A DNA stretch of 64,000 bases from Succiniclasticum ruminis DSM 9236 (GCF_900112895.1 NZ_FONL01000003.1:124001-188000); one strand, 5' to 3'; positions 30,817 through 40,091 are shown, counted from the stretch's first letter. The notes: generated from the letters alone by a model not told the origin. A program made the numbers and translations.

Positions 30817-32337
30817 ATGAAAAAGCATACGTTAAAAAAAATGTTCCTGATGCTTCCCCTGCTGGGTATTCTGGGGGGAGCTTATTTTCCGGAGCCGGCA
30901 GAAGCTGCGGAACCCTGGCCGCCAAGGGATAATTTTTTCTGGCTGGGGCAGATCAACAAAGCCAGCGATATCATCAATACGGATGAGAATCTGCTGACAA
31001 AAGAAGAAGGACGGCGTTTTGCGGCCGCCATTCAGAAGGTGCTGGATGCCGGAAACACTAAAGGGGCGGAACGCCCTACGGTGGTAATCACTTTTGAACC
31101 CTTGCTGATTAAGGCCGGCGGGCCGGACATCACCAAAATTCACGCAGGCCGGTCCAGCCAGGACATGCTGACCACGGTGAGCATTTTAATGCAGCGGGAG
31201 CAGCTGCTGGAACTTTCCGCAGCGCTGAACAGGATGACAGAAACCTTGCTTAACCTGGCCAAGGCCCATGAGGGCACGCTTATCCCGAACTATACCAACG
31301 GAGTGCAGGCGCAACCCAACAGCCTGGGGCACTTCCTGCTGGCGTACGTGGATGCCTACGAGCGTGACCAGGAACGCGTCAAAGAGTATTATAAACGCCT
31401 GAATCGTTCTCCCATGGGCGCAACGGTGCTGAACGGTACCGGCTGGCCGTTAAACCGCGACCGTATGGCTTCCTATCTTGGTTTTGACGGCATTGCTTAC
31501 AACACCTATGACGCGGGACAGGTCTTTCCACAGGAAGCGCCCATAGAAATGGGCAGTATTGCCAGCAGCATTGCCATCCATACGACAAGCCTGATCCAGG
31601 AGATCATGCAGCAGTACGCCCAGCCCCGGCCCTGGATCTTATTGCAGGAAGGAAACGGCAACACGTATGTTTCCAGCGCCATGCCGCAAAAACGCAACCC
31701 CGGCATCCTGAACCGTTGCCGTACTGACAGTTCCACATTGTTAGGTCTGGCAGTTGGTGAGGCGTTCCGCGCTCATAATATTCCGGCGGGAATGGCTGAT
31801 GGCCGTATTCGTGGCACGGACAGCATTGTCAAAAAGACGACCAGCGTTGTGAATCAGGTGGACCGAATTTTACAAGTGCTTGACATCCGGCCGGAACGCG
31901 CTTTGGAAGAACTGAATCTGGACTGGACCTGTTCCCAGGAAATCGCGGACGTAATGATGCGCAAACATAATATACCGTTCCGTTCCGGACATCACTTTGC
32001 TTCGGAAATTGTTACCTACGCGCGGGCCCGTGACATTACGCCGGTTGATTTCACTTATGACCAGGCCCGGGAGGTTTATCAAAACGTTGCCGCGGCAGAT
32101 GCCTCACTTCCCAAAGAACTGCCTCTGACTCCCGAAGAATTACAGGAGGCGAAAGATCCGGCTGCCATTATCAGGAACCGGGCAGTAAAAGGCGGACCGC
32201 AGCACAGCGAGATGGTGATTATGTTCAGTAAGGTGCGGAAGGTATTGGACAATAACACTGCATGGCAAAAGAACGCGGCGGACAAAGTTAAAAATGCGGA
32301 ATTGAAACTGAACGAAGACTTCATAAAAATGTTGTAA
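30817..32337 (+). CDS. Exported argininosuccinate lyase-like protein
   Basis: Protein of 506 residues. A Sec signal peptide ends at PAEA|AE near residue 30. The remainder matches the argininosuccinate lyase branch of the fumarase/aspartase superfamily: IHAGRSSQDM (109-118), PNYTNGVQAQPNSLGHFLLA (from 158), LGFDGIAYNTYDAG, and the superfamily signature SSAMPQKRNP (286-295). The normal cytosolic lyase has His where this protein has Asn161 (TH becomes TN), so the reaction may differ or be lost. Its export is unusual. AATGGAGG lies before the ATG. No arginine-biosynthesis gene is nearby. A fumarate-releasing lyase of the periplasm is one guess. Confidence 0.82.
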   Translation: MKKHTLKKMFLMLPLLGILGGAYFPEPAEAAEPWPPRDNFFWLGQINKASDIINTDENLLTKEEGRRFAAAIQKVLDAGNTKGAERPTVVITFEPLLIKAGGPDITKIHAGRSSQDMLTTVSILMQREQLLELSAALNRMTETLLNLAKAHEGTLIPNYTNGVQAQPNSLGHFLLAYVDAYERDQERVKEYYKRLNRSPMGATVLNGTGWPLNRDRMASYLGFDGIAYNTYDAGQVFPQEAPIEMGSIASSIAIHTTSLIQEIMQQYAQPRPWILLQEGNGNTYVSSAMPQKRNPGILNRCRTDSSTLLGLAVGEAFRAHNIPAGMADGRIRGTDSIVKKTTSVVNQVDRILQVLDIRPERALEELNLDWTCSQEIADVMMRKHNIPFRSGHHFASEIVTYARARDITPVDFTYDQAREVYQNVAAADASLPKELPLTPEELQEAKDPAAIIRNRAVKGGPQHSEMVIMFSKVRKVLDNNTAWQKNAADKVKNAELKLNEDFIKML

Positions 32338-32339
32338 AA

Positions 32340-32379
32340 GTTTTATCCGTCAATGTGACATCACAATGACGGATAAAAC
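32340..32379. terminator. Long hairpin terminator
   Basis: GTTTTATCCGTCA (32340-32352) pairs perfectly with TGACGGATAAAAC (32367-32379), with an inner GTGA/TCAC. AAATTTTTC follows. It begins two bases after the lyase stop codon. Confidence 0.82.
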
Positions 32380-32440
32380 AAATTTTTCAAATAAAAAGCC
32401 TCTTATACGTGTCTGCAGCAATAAAGATTTACCGCGGACA

Positions 32441-32688
32441 TTGCTAATTGGCCTGAAATTTAGTAAAATAATTATGAAAAGAACATGAATGTAAAACCGG
32501 TGCTGAAAAGGATATAAACAATACGCAGGCTTACGTTAATTGAGGGGCTGACCGAAAAATGCGACAGGAAAACTCTTTTGGGGCAGGGGGAAAGTTCGCT
32601 TTACCTTATAACATTTCTACATAAAACAGACTGACCGTTATGGCGTAACATGTTTTAGTGTTGCGTCAGACGGTTGTTTTTTTCTGTG
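32441..32688 (+). promoter_or_regulatory. Promoter and leader with terminator before the 32734 gene
   Basis: TTGCTA (32441-32446), 17 bases, TAAAAT (32464-32469) form a promoter. The following approximately 150 bases hold no gene. A terminator-like hairpin runs from ACCGT at about 32634 to ACGGT near 32674, with CGTAACA/TGTTGCG inside, then TTGTTTTTTT. The coding start at 32734 comes after it, as in an attenuated or riboswitch-type leader; alternatively the transcript is a small RNA. Confidence 0.5.
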
Positions 32689-32733
32689 GGAATCCGATTA
32701 CATTATGGCTGATTAAAACGGGGGAGTTTTTCA

Positions 32734-33114
32734 TTGAACGGCAGTATTTTGATTGCAGCAGCTCTCGTATGCTGCGTCTTCGGTTTTCTTCTGAACAGAA
32801 TATATGCTAAAAAGTATGGAGATCCGGCAATACAGTGGAAACCGTGTGTCCTGCAGTTTATTTGCATTGGTGGTGCTCTGACGCAGCTTCCCGGTGACGA
32901 AATGTCGTTGCGGTTTTTGTTTTGGATTATTGCAAGCATGATTTCCTGTGCAGCGGCTTTATGGATGTGCCGGCAGCATGCTAAGAGTCAACAGGCCGGA
33001 CCGGGTGATACTGTTGTCGCCATGGTGGCGCAGGCGATATTACCCGTTGGCGCAGCGGTATTGGTTCTGCTGGCTGCCGGTATGATAGCGTTTGGTTTTC
33101 TTTGGGATCATTAA
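32734..33114 (+). CDS. Small hypothetical membrane protein
   Basis: Protein of 126 residues with about four hydrophobic segments (near 4-22, 38-50, 60-78 and 92-120). I do not recognise the family. The start is TTG, chosen because CGGGGGAG lies 9-15 bases upstream. It sits behind a leader with a terminator hairpin and opens a run of exported or membrane proteins of unknown function. The next gene starts 45 bases later, so they are probably transcribed together. Confidence 0.6.
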   Translation: MNGSILIAAALVCCVFGFLLNRIYAKKYGDPAIQWKPCVLQFICIGGALTQLPGDEMSLRFLFWIIASMISCAAALWMCRQHAKSQQAGPGDTVVAMVAQAILPVGAAVLVLLAAGMIAFGFLWDH

Positions 33115-33159
33115 TTCATGATAAGATTCATAGATTTTATGGGGAGGTGAAAATTCGTT

Positions 33160-34074
33160 ATGAGAAAAAGCATGCGATTCGGTATGGCGGCGTTGTGTTT
33201 CACATTAACGTTGGCTTCTGTTATCGACACGGCAAACGCGGCTCCTAAAACGTTGAAGAATGCGGAGCGTTCCGTAGCGAACTGGTATTGGAGCGATGAG
33301 GGCGAAGTATGGCCACCTGCTGCCGGGCGGTATGAACGGAAAAATGACAACGGCGTGACAAACGCGTATATCAACGTGACGGTACTGCCGGATCAATGGC
33401 CGGTGATTACACTGCGCGCTTGTGATTACAACGGAACTGATGATGAAAAAGGCTGGGAAATGTTATCCCAGGCGCCAGCTGTCGTTCTGGGCGGACAGAT
33501 TATCGGTCTGGCAATCACGGATTCCCCTCCGGACAAGAAATATATTAAAGCCGGTAAGAAACCTGTCCAGCTTCGCCTGGGCGCCCGGTTTGCCACTGGC
33601 GCCGAAGTCCAGGGCATCCATAGAGGAAACGGGACTGGGGCCATGCTGGATGATGTACAAATTAATCTGATGCATGCCGGCGTCACATCAGAAAAAGACG
33701 GGCTGGTTCTGGACTATTTTGGGCATAACGGACTGCGTTTACCAGATGTTCGTGGCAAATATGTATTGAATAAAAACCGTACGCCGCGGGCTGACGAGTT
33801 CGCCGCCTGTGCGCTGGTTGCCGCGCTGCCTCTTCGCGAAACCAACACCGACTTTACGGATAAGACGTTGCAAATCATACCGGAGGCTGTAACGGGCAGT
33901 ATGATGCCGAAATACAAATACATCATTAAGAATTATGGCTTTGCCGTTAAAGTATTCCAAAATGGTAAACTGCTCCGCACCTTCATGGTGCCGAAAGATT
34001 TAAGCGCTGTGTACCGCTTCGACAGCGATGGCGGCGATGTGATGATTTACAATATCGACGGGTCGAAAGGATGA
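33160..34074 (+). CDS. Exported hypothetical protein with a shared DLxAVYR module
   Basis: Protein of 304 residues with a Sec signal peptide (about 1-27, ending TANA|AP). The function is not recognised. The C-terminal part (about 215-300) resembles residues 135-225 of the protein at 34864: ACALVAALPLRETNTDF, then a YxIxxxGFAV strand, and FMVPKDLSAVYRFDSDGGDV followed by IYN, against FLVAADLTAVYRNDDVKNPK followed by IYG. This points to a common domain in two proteins of one cluster. GGGGAGGTG lies upstream of the ATG. Confidence 0.7.
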   Translation: MRKSMRFGMAALCFTLTLASVIDTANAAPKTLKNAERSVANWYWSDEGEVWPPAAGRYERKNDNGVTNAYINVTVLPDQWPVITLRACDYNGTDDEKGWEMLSQAPAVVLGGQIIGLAITDSPPDKKYIKAGKKPVQLRLGARFATGAEVQGIHRGNGTGAMLDDVQINLMHAGVTSEKDGLVLDYFGHNGLRLPDVRGKYVLNKNRTPRADEFAACALVAALPLRETNTDFTDKTLQIIPEAVTGSMMPKYKYIIKNYGFAVKVFQNGKLLRTFMVPKDLSAVYRFDSDGGDVMIYNIDGSKG

Positions 34075-34165
34075 TGAACAGATCCTCTGCATGGAATGGA
34101 AACAAGGGAGGATTGTATTATTCAGGTTGTTTAAAATTTATATACATTTAAGGAGGTTTGTTATT

Positions 34166-34849
34166 ATGGATCGGGTGCGAAAAATAATAGCCCTAAGCCT
34201 TGTGGCGGTATTTCTTGTTACCGTGACAGTGTTTGCTGCCGTAAAAGGGTTTTCGTCAAAAGTATCATTTAACGGTACAAAAGGCTTTGCGTGGATGTCT
34301 TGGGCAGGACATACTTCGCAAAGGGGAGCTTATATCCTGGATAGCAAGAATAAAAGAATCGCGAATTTTAAAGTCATGAAGCCCCAAAAAGTGTATAAAA
34401 AGAATAATACAACTTACGGGTATTACTCATACCGGCTTAACATGTCCCGGTTTAAGGCCGGAAAATACAAACTGGTCACGTATAAGCCGTATTACAATTG
34501 GGGTGAAGAATATATAACGATTCCTTTTACATACCCTGGTGCTTCTTTTCTGCAATTTCATTCTACAAAGGTTATCCGGAACGATAACGGCGACCTGATG
34601 CAGCGGTTATATTTCAAACGGAATAATGCCAGAGGAAAAGGTTTGCATTTCCAGATATTCAACAATAAAAATCAACTGGTGCGCAGTTTCAACTTCAAGT
34701 CGAGTAATTCCAACCAGTGGTTCTGTTTCGACTGGAACGGCTGGGCCACAAAGAATTCGGGCAGACGTTCTCCCCGAGGTGTATATACGATTAAGTACTG
34801 GGTTGACGGCAGATCGCCCCGTACGGCAAAATTCAGGCTGGCACTGTAA
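34166..34849 (+). CDS. Exported hypothetical protein with FlgD-Ig-like C-terminus
   Basis: Protein of 227 residues with an N-terminal hydrophobic signal (about 8-27, VFAA|VKG). It is rich in Tyr, Lys and Asn. The C-terminal part, FCFDWNGWA followed by SPRGVYTIKYWVDGR, follows the WDGxxxxGxxxxxGxYxxxV pattern of FlgD-like immunoglobulin domains that occur in surface proteins. AAGGAGG precedes the ATG; the frame from 34091 is longer without support. It is separated by 14 bases from the next gene, implying one operon. Its codon and residue bias (AT-rich, Asn/Lys-rich) differs somewhat from neighbours. Confidence 0.68.
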   Translation: MDRVRKIIALSLVAVFLVTVTVFAAVKGFSSKVSFNGTKGFAWMSWAGHTSQRGAYILDSKNKRIANFKVMKPQKVYKKNNTTYGYYSYRLNMSRFKAGKYKLVTYKPYYNWGEEYITIPFTYPGASFLQFHSTKVIRNDNGDLMQRLYFKRNNARGKGLHFQIFNNKNQLVRSFNFKSSNSNQWFCFDWNGWATKNSGRRSPRGVYTIKYWVDGRSPRTAKFRLAL

Positions 34850-34863
34850 GGAGGCGTAAGGAC

Positions 34864-36294
34864 ATGAAACGAAATATTAAGATAACAAAGCTTGCGGTTT
34901 TTATGCTGACGCTGATTGTAATGCTGGCCGTTTCCGCTGTGGGTATGGCTAAAGGCGGCGAGGAATGGAAAAAGGCGGAAGGCAATTATACCTGGAAAGA
35001 AAGCTCCCAGTACAACAACGGGCACCTCATCATTAAACCCATGGAAGAAGGTCTCTTCCTGTTTGAATTTGACGTAATGCGGGGCAGTGAAGCGGAAGAC
35101 AGTTCATATGATTTCAGTACGGCCGGCATTTTACTGGTCAATGATAACGGCGTGGGCGAAGCTGAATTTGATGTAGATAAAAAACCGGTGAAACTGACAT
35201 TTACCCTGAAAGACAAAACGATTACCGTGAAACAGGAAGGCTCCATGCCGGCTGATGTGAGCGGCGCTTATGAGTTTATGGAAAAGGGATTTGATGTTTC
35301 GGAAGCGGCGGCGATGGCAGTCCTGGAAGGAATTTCCCCGGTAAAGACCAGCCTGAACAGTGCTAACAGACCGTACCGGCTGATATATGCTCATGAAGCC
35401 GTTGGAGGTTGGTTCTATGATATACGGGCCATTCATCAGCCAGATAACAAACTGTTTGCCCGGTTTCTGGTGGCAGCAGACCTGACTGCGGTCTACCGCA
35501 ACGATGATGTTAAGAACCCGAAGCTGATTTACGGTTCTCCTGCTACCATGCTCACGACAAAGAAAGCGCCCCTGTTACCGGAAGAAGAGGAAGAAGAAGA
35601 GGTTCCCGTGCCGGAAGGGGCTACTGAGGAAAAGACAGATGGGAAAGATGCAGACGCCAAGGACAACCTGTTTACTGTCAGTGCCGTGGTGAATGTGGAA
35701 CCGGCAGACCCTGCCATTAAAGTAGGGGAAAGCAGCAAACTGACAGTTACCGTTCCTGGCAATCTGAAATATAAATTGTCCGATTTAAAATCCAGCGCCG
35801 ACGACAAGGTCAGCGTGGCCAGTGACGGTACGCTAGCCGCCAAAGCTGACGGTGTGGCGACGATCACCGGAAAATTAACCGTAGATAATGCCTCCCGTGA
35901 TTTTAAGGTGGAGGTAACCGCTTACGTCCCAAAGCTGGAGTGCAATGCACTGCCTGCACACGTAGACGTTAACGAAAAGTTGGAGTTGTCAACTTACATC
36001 ACCGGACAGGAAGGGGAGGTAAAGCCCCAGTGGAGCGTCAGCGACAGCAAGATTGTAGAAATTAAAGACGGCGTGCTTGTGGGTAAGGCTGACGGCGTTG
36101 CAGATGTGACTGCAAAAAACGGTGATATGACCCGCACCTGGAAGGTTGCGGTAGGAAAGGCAGAGCTGCCAAAACCCAAAGCAGGAGAAGCGGACGACAG
36201 TGACTTTGATATTTTTGACCTGTTAATCATTGGCCTGCCGATAGTTCTGATTGGCGGCGGTATCTGGATGTTCATGAAACGGAAAAAGAAATAA
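34864..36294 (+). CDS. Exported membrane-anchored protein with BIG2-like domains
   Basis: Protein of 476 residues. The signal or anchor helix is at about 12-31. Residues 35-125 form an unrecognised beta-rich domain; about 135-225 is the DLTAVYR module shared with the protein at 33160. A run of Glu (EEEEEEE, near 242) marks a linker. Two bacterial Ig-like group 2 modules follow (about 275-355 and 360-435: DGTLAAKADGVATITGKL, DGVLVGKADGVADVTAKNGD). A C-terminal membrane helix and KRKKK anchor it, with the body outside. This fits a cell-envelope or adhesion protein; the ligand is unknown. AGGAGGCGT precedes the ATG. Confidence 0.78.
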   Translation: MKRNIKITKLAVFMLTLIVMLAVSAVGMAKGGEEWKKAEGNYTWKESSQYNNGHLIIKPMEEGLFLFEFDVMRGSEAEDSSYDFSTAGILLVNDNGVGEAEFDVDKKPVKLTFTLKDKTITVKQEGSMPADVSGAYEFMEKGFDVSEAAAMAVLEGISPVKTSLNSANRPYRLIYAHEAVGGWFYDIRAIHQPDNKLFARFLVAADLTAVYRNDDVKNPKLIYGSPATMLTTKKAPLLPEEEEEEEVPVPEGATEEKTDGKDADAKDNLFTVSAVVNVEPADPAIKVGESSKLTVTVPGNLKYKLSDLKSSADDKVSVASDGTLAAKADGVATITGKLTVDNASRDFKVEVTAYVPKLECNALPAHVDVNEKLELSTYITGQEGEVKPQWSVSDSKIVEIKDGVLVGKADGVADVTAKNGDMTRTWKVAVGKAELPKPKAGEADDSDFDIFDLLIIGLPIVLIGGGIWMFMKRKKK

Positions 36295-36318
36295 AAAGAA
36301 ACCAGATAGTAACCAAGT

Positions 36319-36383
36319 GCATCCGTCCGTTATTTAAAGGCGTGCGCACAGCGATTCGTTTGTGGCTTGCTGCGGACGGATGC
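36319..36383 (+). other. Intergenic hairpin
   Basis: GCATCCGTCCG (36319-36329) pairs perfectly with CGGACGGATGC (36373-36383), an 11-bp stem enclosing 43 bases. The following TTTGCCGCTTTT is a poor U-tract, so it may be a partial terminator or a processing/stability element within the run of genes. Confidence 0.6.
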
Positions 36384-36412
36384 TTTGCCGCTTTTGAAAG
36401 GACTTGTTGGCA

Positions 36413-38005
36413 ATGAGTAAAGAAAAAGAGCATCTTGTGGTTAAAGCCAGTGGTCTGGGGATTTGCCTGTTTATTCTTTTCTTTGGAATTCTGGCCGGGG
36501 ATATTGTCCTTTCCAATGAGGATATGGAGTTTTTTCCGAAATCCGTTATCCTGCTGACGGCTTCAGTCTGCGCGGGGATTTCTTTTCGGCTGCTGTTGAA
36601 AAGAGGCTTTGCCTGGGACCGCATCGGTGAAACGGATTTTCAGGAAAAGAAGAATTCCCTGAACCGCCGGATCTATGAGTTTTTCCATCCCTTTAAAATC
36701 AAATATGAAGATGCCCCGCCGGATTCCACTGTACTGGAGAAAAAACTGACGGTGTTTAAGCAGGAATACGCAGGCTTCTGTAAAGGACAGGAATTACGGT
36801 ATACCGTGACGAATTTTTACCGGCATATACTGCAACTTCAGAAAAAACGGCTGGACCGGTTGGGCTTACGTATGGAAGTTTCGTTGGAGCGTAAGTGCTA
36901 TACACAGGAAACACCGGTACGGGAGAGCTGTTTCTTTGACGGATGCTTTCTTCATACCGCTGCCAGTGAAAATGTGGCAGGCTTTTACCGGTATCTGCAG
37001 GGAAATCGTACGGTTTTCGAACAGAGAAATAACGACTGCGCGGATTATGACCTGATAGGAGCTCTGAAGGCAAGGGACGGGCAGGCAGTGACCTGCCCCA
37101 GCTGCGGCGCAAAGGCAAAAATGGAAGAAATGACTTCCGGCTGTCCTTATTGCGGGGTAAAATTCCGTATGGAAGATTTGTCGGAGCGTGTGTCCGGTTT
37201 TGCGCTGCGGAAGGATTACCGGCTGTTGGAAACAGTTTTTCAGGGAAAACTGTACGCATATGCCAAAACAATAATCTTTGCGGTTGCCTTGATGCTGTGC
37301 GCGCTCGCCGTCTGGTGGATGAAACCGCTGGAAGGACTGACGGTTGCTGGTTTTTCCTATAGCATTGGTGTATTTCTTTTTACAGCAGTCCTCTGCCTGT
37401 TGGTTACCATAGTGTCAGTTATGGTAATCTCGATTCCTTTGCTGGCAGTTCTGGGGGTTGCCTACCGGATGATGCGTCCTTCCCTGTTTCCCCACGTAAG
37501 GCGGGAACGCCGGACCGATACCCATTGGAAAGATGCAGTCCGGTTCGATAAAAACTTCTCTTTGCAGGACTTTTTCGCTAATGTGGAAAACAAGCTGAGC
37601 GGGATTCATTTTGCGGATACGGAAGAACAGGTCAATGCGTTTTCCTGTCTCAGCCTGACAGATTTCCTGCCGGGGTACCGGGATGTCGCGTCCTGTTCGT
37701 TTGACAGTCTGGAACTGTTGGATTTCCGGGTGGACGGCGACCGTCAACTTGCCCGGGTACGGGCGGAGATGGAGCTTCTTCGCTGGCGCAACGGAACTAT
37801 GAAGGAAGAGAAAGAAAGTGTTGAACTGCTGCTGGCAAAAGCGGCTTCCTGCCTGGCACAGGCGGTCTTTGAACCGATAGTGCTACGGTGTCGGAGTTGC
37901 GGTTCTTCTCTGGATCTGATGGAAGGACGGCGATGTCTGTACTGCGGCAGAGAAATGGAATTGGAAAACTATGATTGGTCCATCAGAGAATATAAAATTG
38001 TGTAA
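36413..38005 (+). CDS. Membrane protein with two zinc ribbons
   Basis: Protein of 530 residues. Two N-terminal membrane helices (about 12-33 and 42-60) are followed by a soluble part. A zinc ribbon CPSCGAKAKME-(n)-CPYCGVKF lies near 225-250, then two more helices (about 285-350). A second soluble domain (about 380-490) has the look of a Tim44-like sensor (FFANVENKLSGIHFADTEEQ). A second ribbon CRSCGSSLDL-(n)-CLYCGREM ends the protein. The function is unknown. The ATG at 36413 follows GAAAGGA; TTG at 36404 is possible. It is part of the unknown envelope cluster. Confidence 0.75.
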   Translation: MSKEKEHLVVKASGLGICLFILFFGILAGDIVLSNEDMEFFPKSVILLTASVCAGISFRLLLKRGFAWDRIGETDFQEKKNSLNRRIYEFFHPFKIKYEDAPPDSTVLEKKLTVFKQEYAGFCKGQELRYTVTNFYRHILQLQKKRLDRLGLRMEVSLERKCYTQETPVRESCFFDGCFLHTAASENVAGFYRYLQGNRTVFEQRNNDCADYDLIGALKARDGQAVTCPSCGAKAKMEEMTSGCPYCGVKFRMEDLSERVSGFALRKDYRLLETVFQGKLYAYAKTIIFAVALMLCALAVWWMKPLEGLTVAGFSYSIGVFLFTAVLCLLVTIVSVMVISIPLLAVLGVAYRMMRPSLFPHVRRERRTDTHWKDAVRFDKNFSLQDFFANVENKLSGIHFADTEEQVNAFSCLSLTDFLPGYRDVASCSFDSLELLDFRVDGDRQLARVRAEMELLRWRNGTMKEEKESVELLLAKAASCLAQAVFEPIVLRCRSCGSSLDLMEGRRCLYCGREMELENYDWSIREYKIV

Positions 38006-38053
38006 AACCGGTACAGAATAATCAGAAAAAAGATTTGCGATTGGAGACTGAAC

Positions 38054-38542
38054 ATGAAAAGAGTATTTGCTGTCTGCCTGCTCCTGCTTTCATTTTTGTG
38101 CTGCCTGCCTGCTTTTGCCGCTGCGGCGGGCCAGACAGGCAAAAAGGATTATGAACTGATTTCCCCGGAGAGTTACGAAGGATACTGGGAAGAAAAGAAA
38201 GAAGGACGGTTACTCATGGCTGTTACGCCGACGGAGGAACCAGGTTGGTATGATGTGGCTGTCACTTTACGCGAAAAGCGTCCGAAGATGGATGTATATA
38301 TGATGCGGGCACACTATCAGGAAGATGGCAGCATGTATTATGAGAACTGCCTGTTTGTGCTCCGCAAGGTGAAAAGCGACGGCAGCGTGAAGGATAAAGT
38401 AAAGTATCGCAACGGGTCAGGGCTTTTATATTACAGTTTTGATGAAAATGTCCTGTATTGGACCGACTACACGCTGAAGCCGGAAAAGCGTGTGCTTACT
38501 TTTATAAAAACAGCTTCGCCTGATACAGACGAAGCCAAGTGA
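38054..38542 (+). CDS. Exported hypothetical protein
   Basis: Protein of 162 residues. The signal peptide (about 1-23, PAFA|AAAG) precedes a beta-rich, Tyr-rich domain with ESYEGYWEEKKEGRLLMAVT, GWYDVAVTLREKR and MYYENCLFVLRKV. I do not recognise it, but its strand pattern recalls the N-terminal domain of the protein at 34864. It is the last gene of the exported cluster; a terminator follows at 38579. Confidence 0.68.
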   Translation: MKRVFAVCLLLLSFLCCLPAFAAAAGQTGKKDYELISPESYEGYWEEKKEGRLLMAVTPTEEPGWYDVAVTLREKRPKMDVYMMRAHYQEDGSMYYENCLFVLRKVKSDGSVKDKVKYRNGSGLLYYSFDENVLYWTDYTLKPEKRVLTFIKTASPDTDEAK

Positions 38543-38578
38543 AGTGACAAAAAAGATTATAGTTTTTATAATATAAAC

Positions 38579-38616
38579 AGGGAGCACGGACCAACAAGCC
38601 GTCGCTTCCTTTTTTA
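38579..38616 (+). terminator. Intrinsic terminator
   Basis: AGGGAGC-A-CGG (38579-38589) pairs with CCG-TC-GCTTCCT (38599-38610), followed by TTTTTT. It ends the exported-protein cluster; its T-tract touches the stop codon of the minus-strand MATE gene. Confidence 0.75.
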
Positions 38617-39972
38617 TTGATTATCGGAAAACGTGTTTTCTTTCATGAAATGATACCCGAATACAATAATGCGGAAGACCCAGTCGACGAACATGGCATA
38701 CCATACCCACAATACGTTTTTGTGCCAGAGGTCAATAAAGAGATAGGCCAGCCCTACACGGAATACCGCCATGGCAAAAACAGCGACTTTCATGGTAAAG
38801 GCTGCTTTACCGATGGCCCGGAAATAATAGGGTAACAAAAACGCGACCGGCCAGATAATCATGGCTGCGGAATGGGCAAGAATGAGATCTTCCGCCAAAC
38901 CGGCGGAAAGGGGCGACAGGTTATAACAGCCGACCCAGAAACTTCTGCCTATGATTAATACGGAACAGATTATGGCAAGGAACGCATAATTCAGGTATAA
39001 AAGAATCTTTGCGTAATACTTGGCCTGTTCCGGTTTCTTTGCTCCGTAACACTGGCCCACGACAGTGATCATCCCGGCTCCCAGCGCGTTCCCGGGCAGG
39101 TACAGATAGGTTGCCAGGTTGGACGCGACCGCGTATGCTGCTATGGATGCAGTGCCCAGCGTAGACACCAGGCTTTGCAGCAGGATCTTTCCAAAATTGA
39201 ACAGACCGCTTTCCACGCTGTTAGGGATTCCGATAGACAGGATTTTCCGGATAATCTCTCTGTCCGGCTTTAACTGTGAAAAAGCATAAATCCGGATTTC
39301 TTTACCGAAACGCTGCAGGCTGTACACCATAAACAGTGCCGCCGCCATCCTCGCGAGCAGGGTTGGAAGGGCTACGCCTGTCACGCCCATGTGGAACCCG
39401 AAGATACAGATTGCGTTGCCGATAATATTGAGCAGGTTCATTCCCAAAGACACCAGCATGGCCAGCTTTGTATTACCGGATGCCCGGAAAATGGCTGCTG
39501 CCGAATAATAAATTGCCAAAAAAGGGAAAGAAGCGGCGGTAAATAACAGGTATTTGACTGCGTCTTCCATAACCCGGCTTTCAACCTGCCCGAAAATCAC
39601 CGACAGCAGGGAAGTTCCTTTTAACAGAAACGCCGCCGCGATGCAGAGCATCAGCGAGGTGGTGATAAATAGCATTTGTCCGCCGCTTTTACCTGCGGCT
39701 TTGTAATTCCCGGCGCCGATGAACTGGGCGCAGACTACCGTCCCTCCTGCGGTAAGGGCGAAGAGGACCTGAATCACCAGCATGTTTACGGAATCCACAA
39801 GGGATACGCCGGAAACGGTGGCTTCACCTACATAGGCAACCATCAGCACATCCACCATGCCTACCAGTACCGAAAGGAGCTGTTCCACCACAAGAGGCCA
39901 CAGCAGGTGAAACAAGTGGTGTTTACTGAACAGTAATTCTGAATCAGGAGTGTTGTTGAAATGATTTGTCAT
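38614..39972 (-). CDS. MATE-family efflux transporter
   Basis: Protein of 452 residues with twelve helices of the MATE fold: VEQLLSVLVGMVDVLMVAYV, GGTVVCAQFIGAGNYKAAGK, AIFRASGNTKLAMLVSLGMN and MITVVGQCYGAKKPEQAK. It is a third, distinct MATE paralogue in the window and exports an unknown compound. It is transcribed towards the exported-protein cluster and ends at that cluster's terminator. No regulator is adjacent. Confidence 0.9.
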   Translation of the reverse strand: MTNHFNNTPDSELLFSKHHLFHLLWPLVVEQLLSVLVGMVDVLMVAYVGEATVSGVSLVDSVNMLVIQVLFALTAGGTVVCAQFIGAGNYKAAGKSGGQMLFITTSLMLCIAAAFLLKGTSLLSVIFGQVESRVMEDAVKYLLFTAASFPFLAIYYSAAAIFRASGNTKLAMLVSLGMNLLNIIGNAICIFGFHMGVTGVALPTLLARMAAALFMVYSLQRFGKEIRIYAFSQLKPDREIIRKILSIGIPNSVESGLFNFGKILLQSLVSTLGTASIAAYAVASNLATYLYLPGNALGAGMITVVGQCYGAKKPEQAKYYAKILLYLNYAFLAIICSVLIIGRSFWVGCYNLSPLSAGLAEDLILAHSAAMIIWPVAFLLPYYFRAIGKAAFTMKVAVFAMAVFRVGLAYLFIDLWHKNVLWVWYAMFVDWVFRIIVFGYHFMKENTFSDNQ

Positions 39973-40091
39973 TTTGTGCTCTTGCTATTCTACTTTAAGT
40001 TTCAAAGATGAAATTTCTGCCAGGGTTTGGCGTTGTTTATTGTGAGTGTGTTAATGAATGCATCTGCGGTTACGTAAGGCAATCGGATGAT

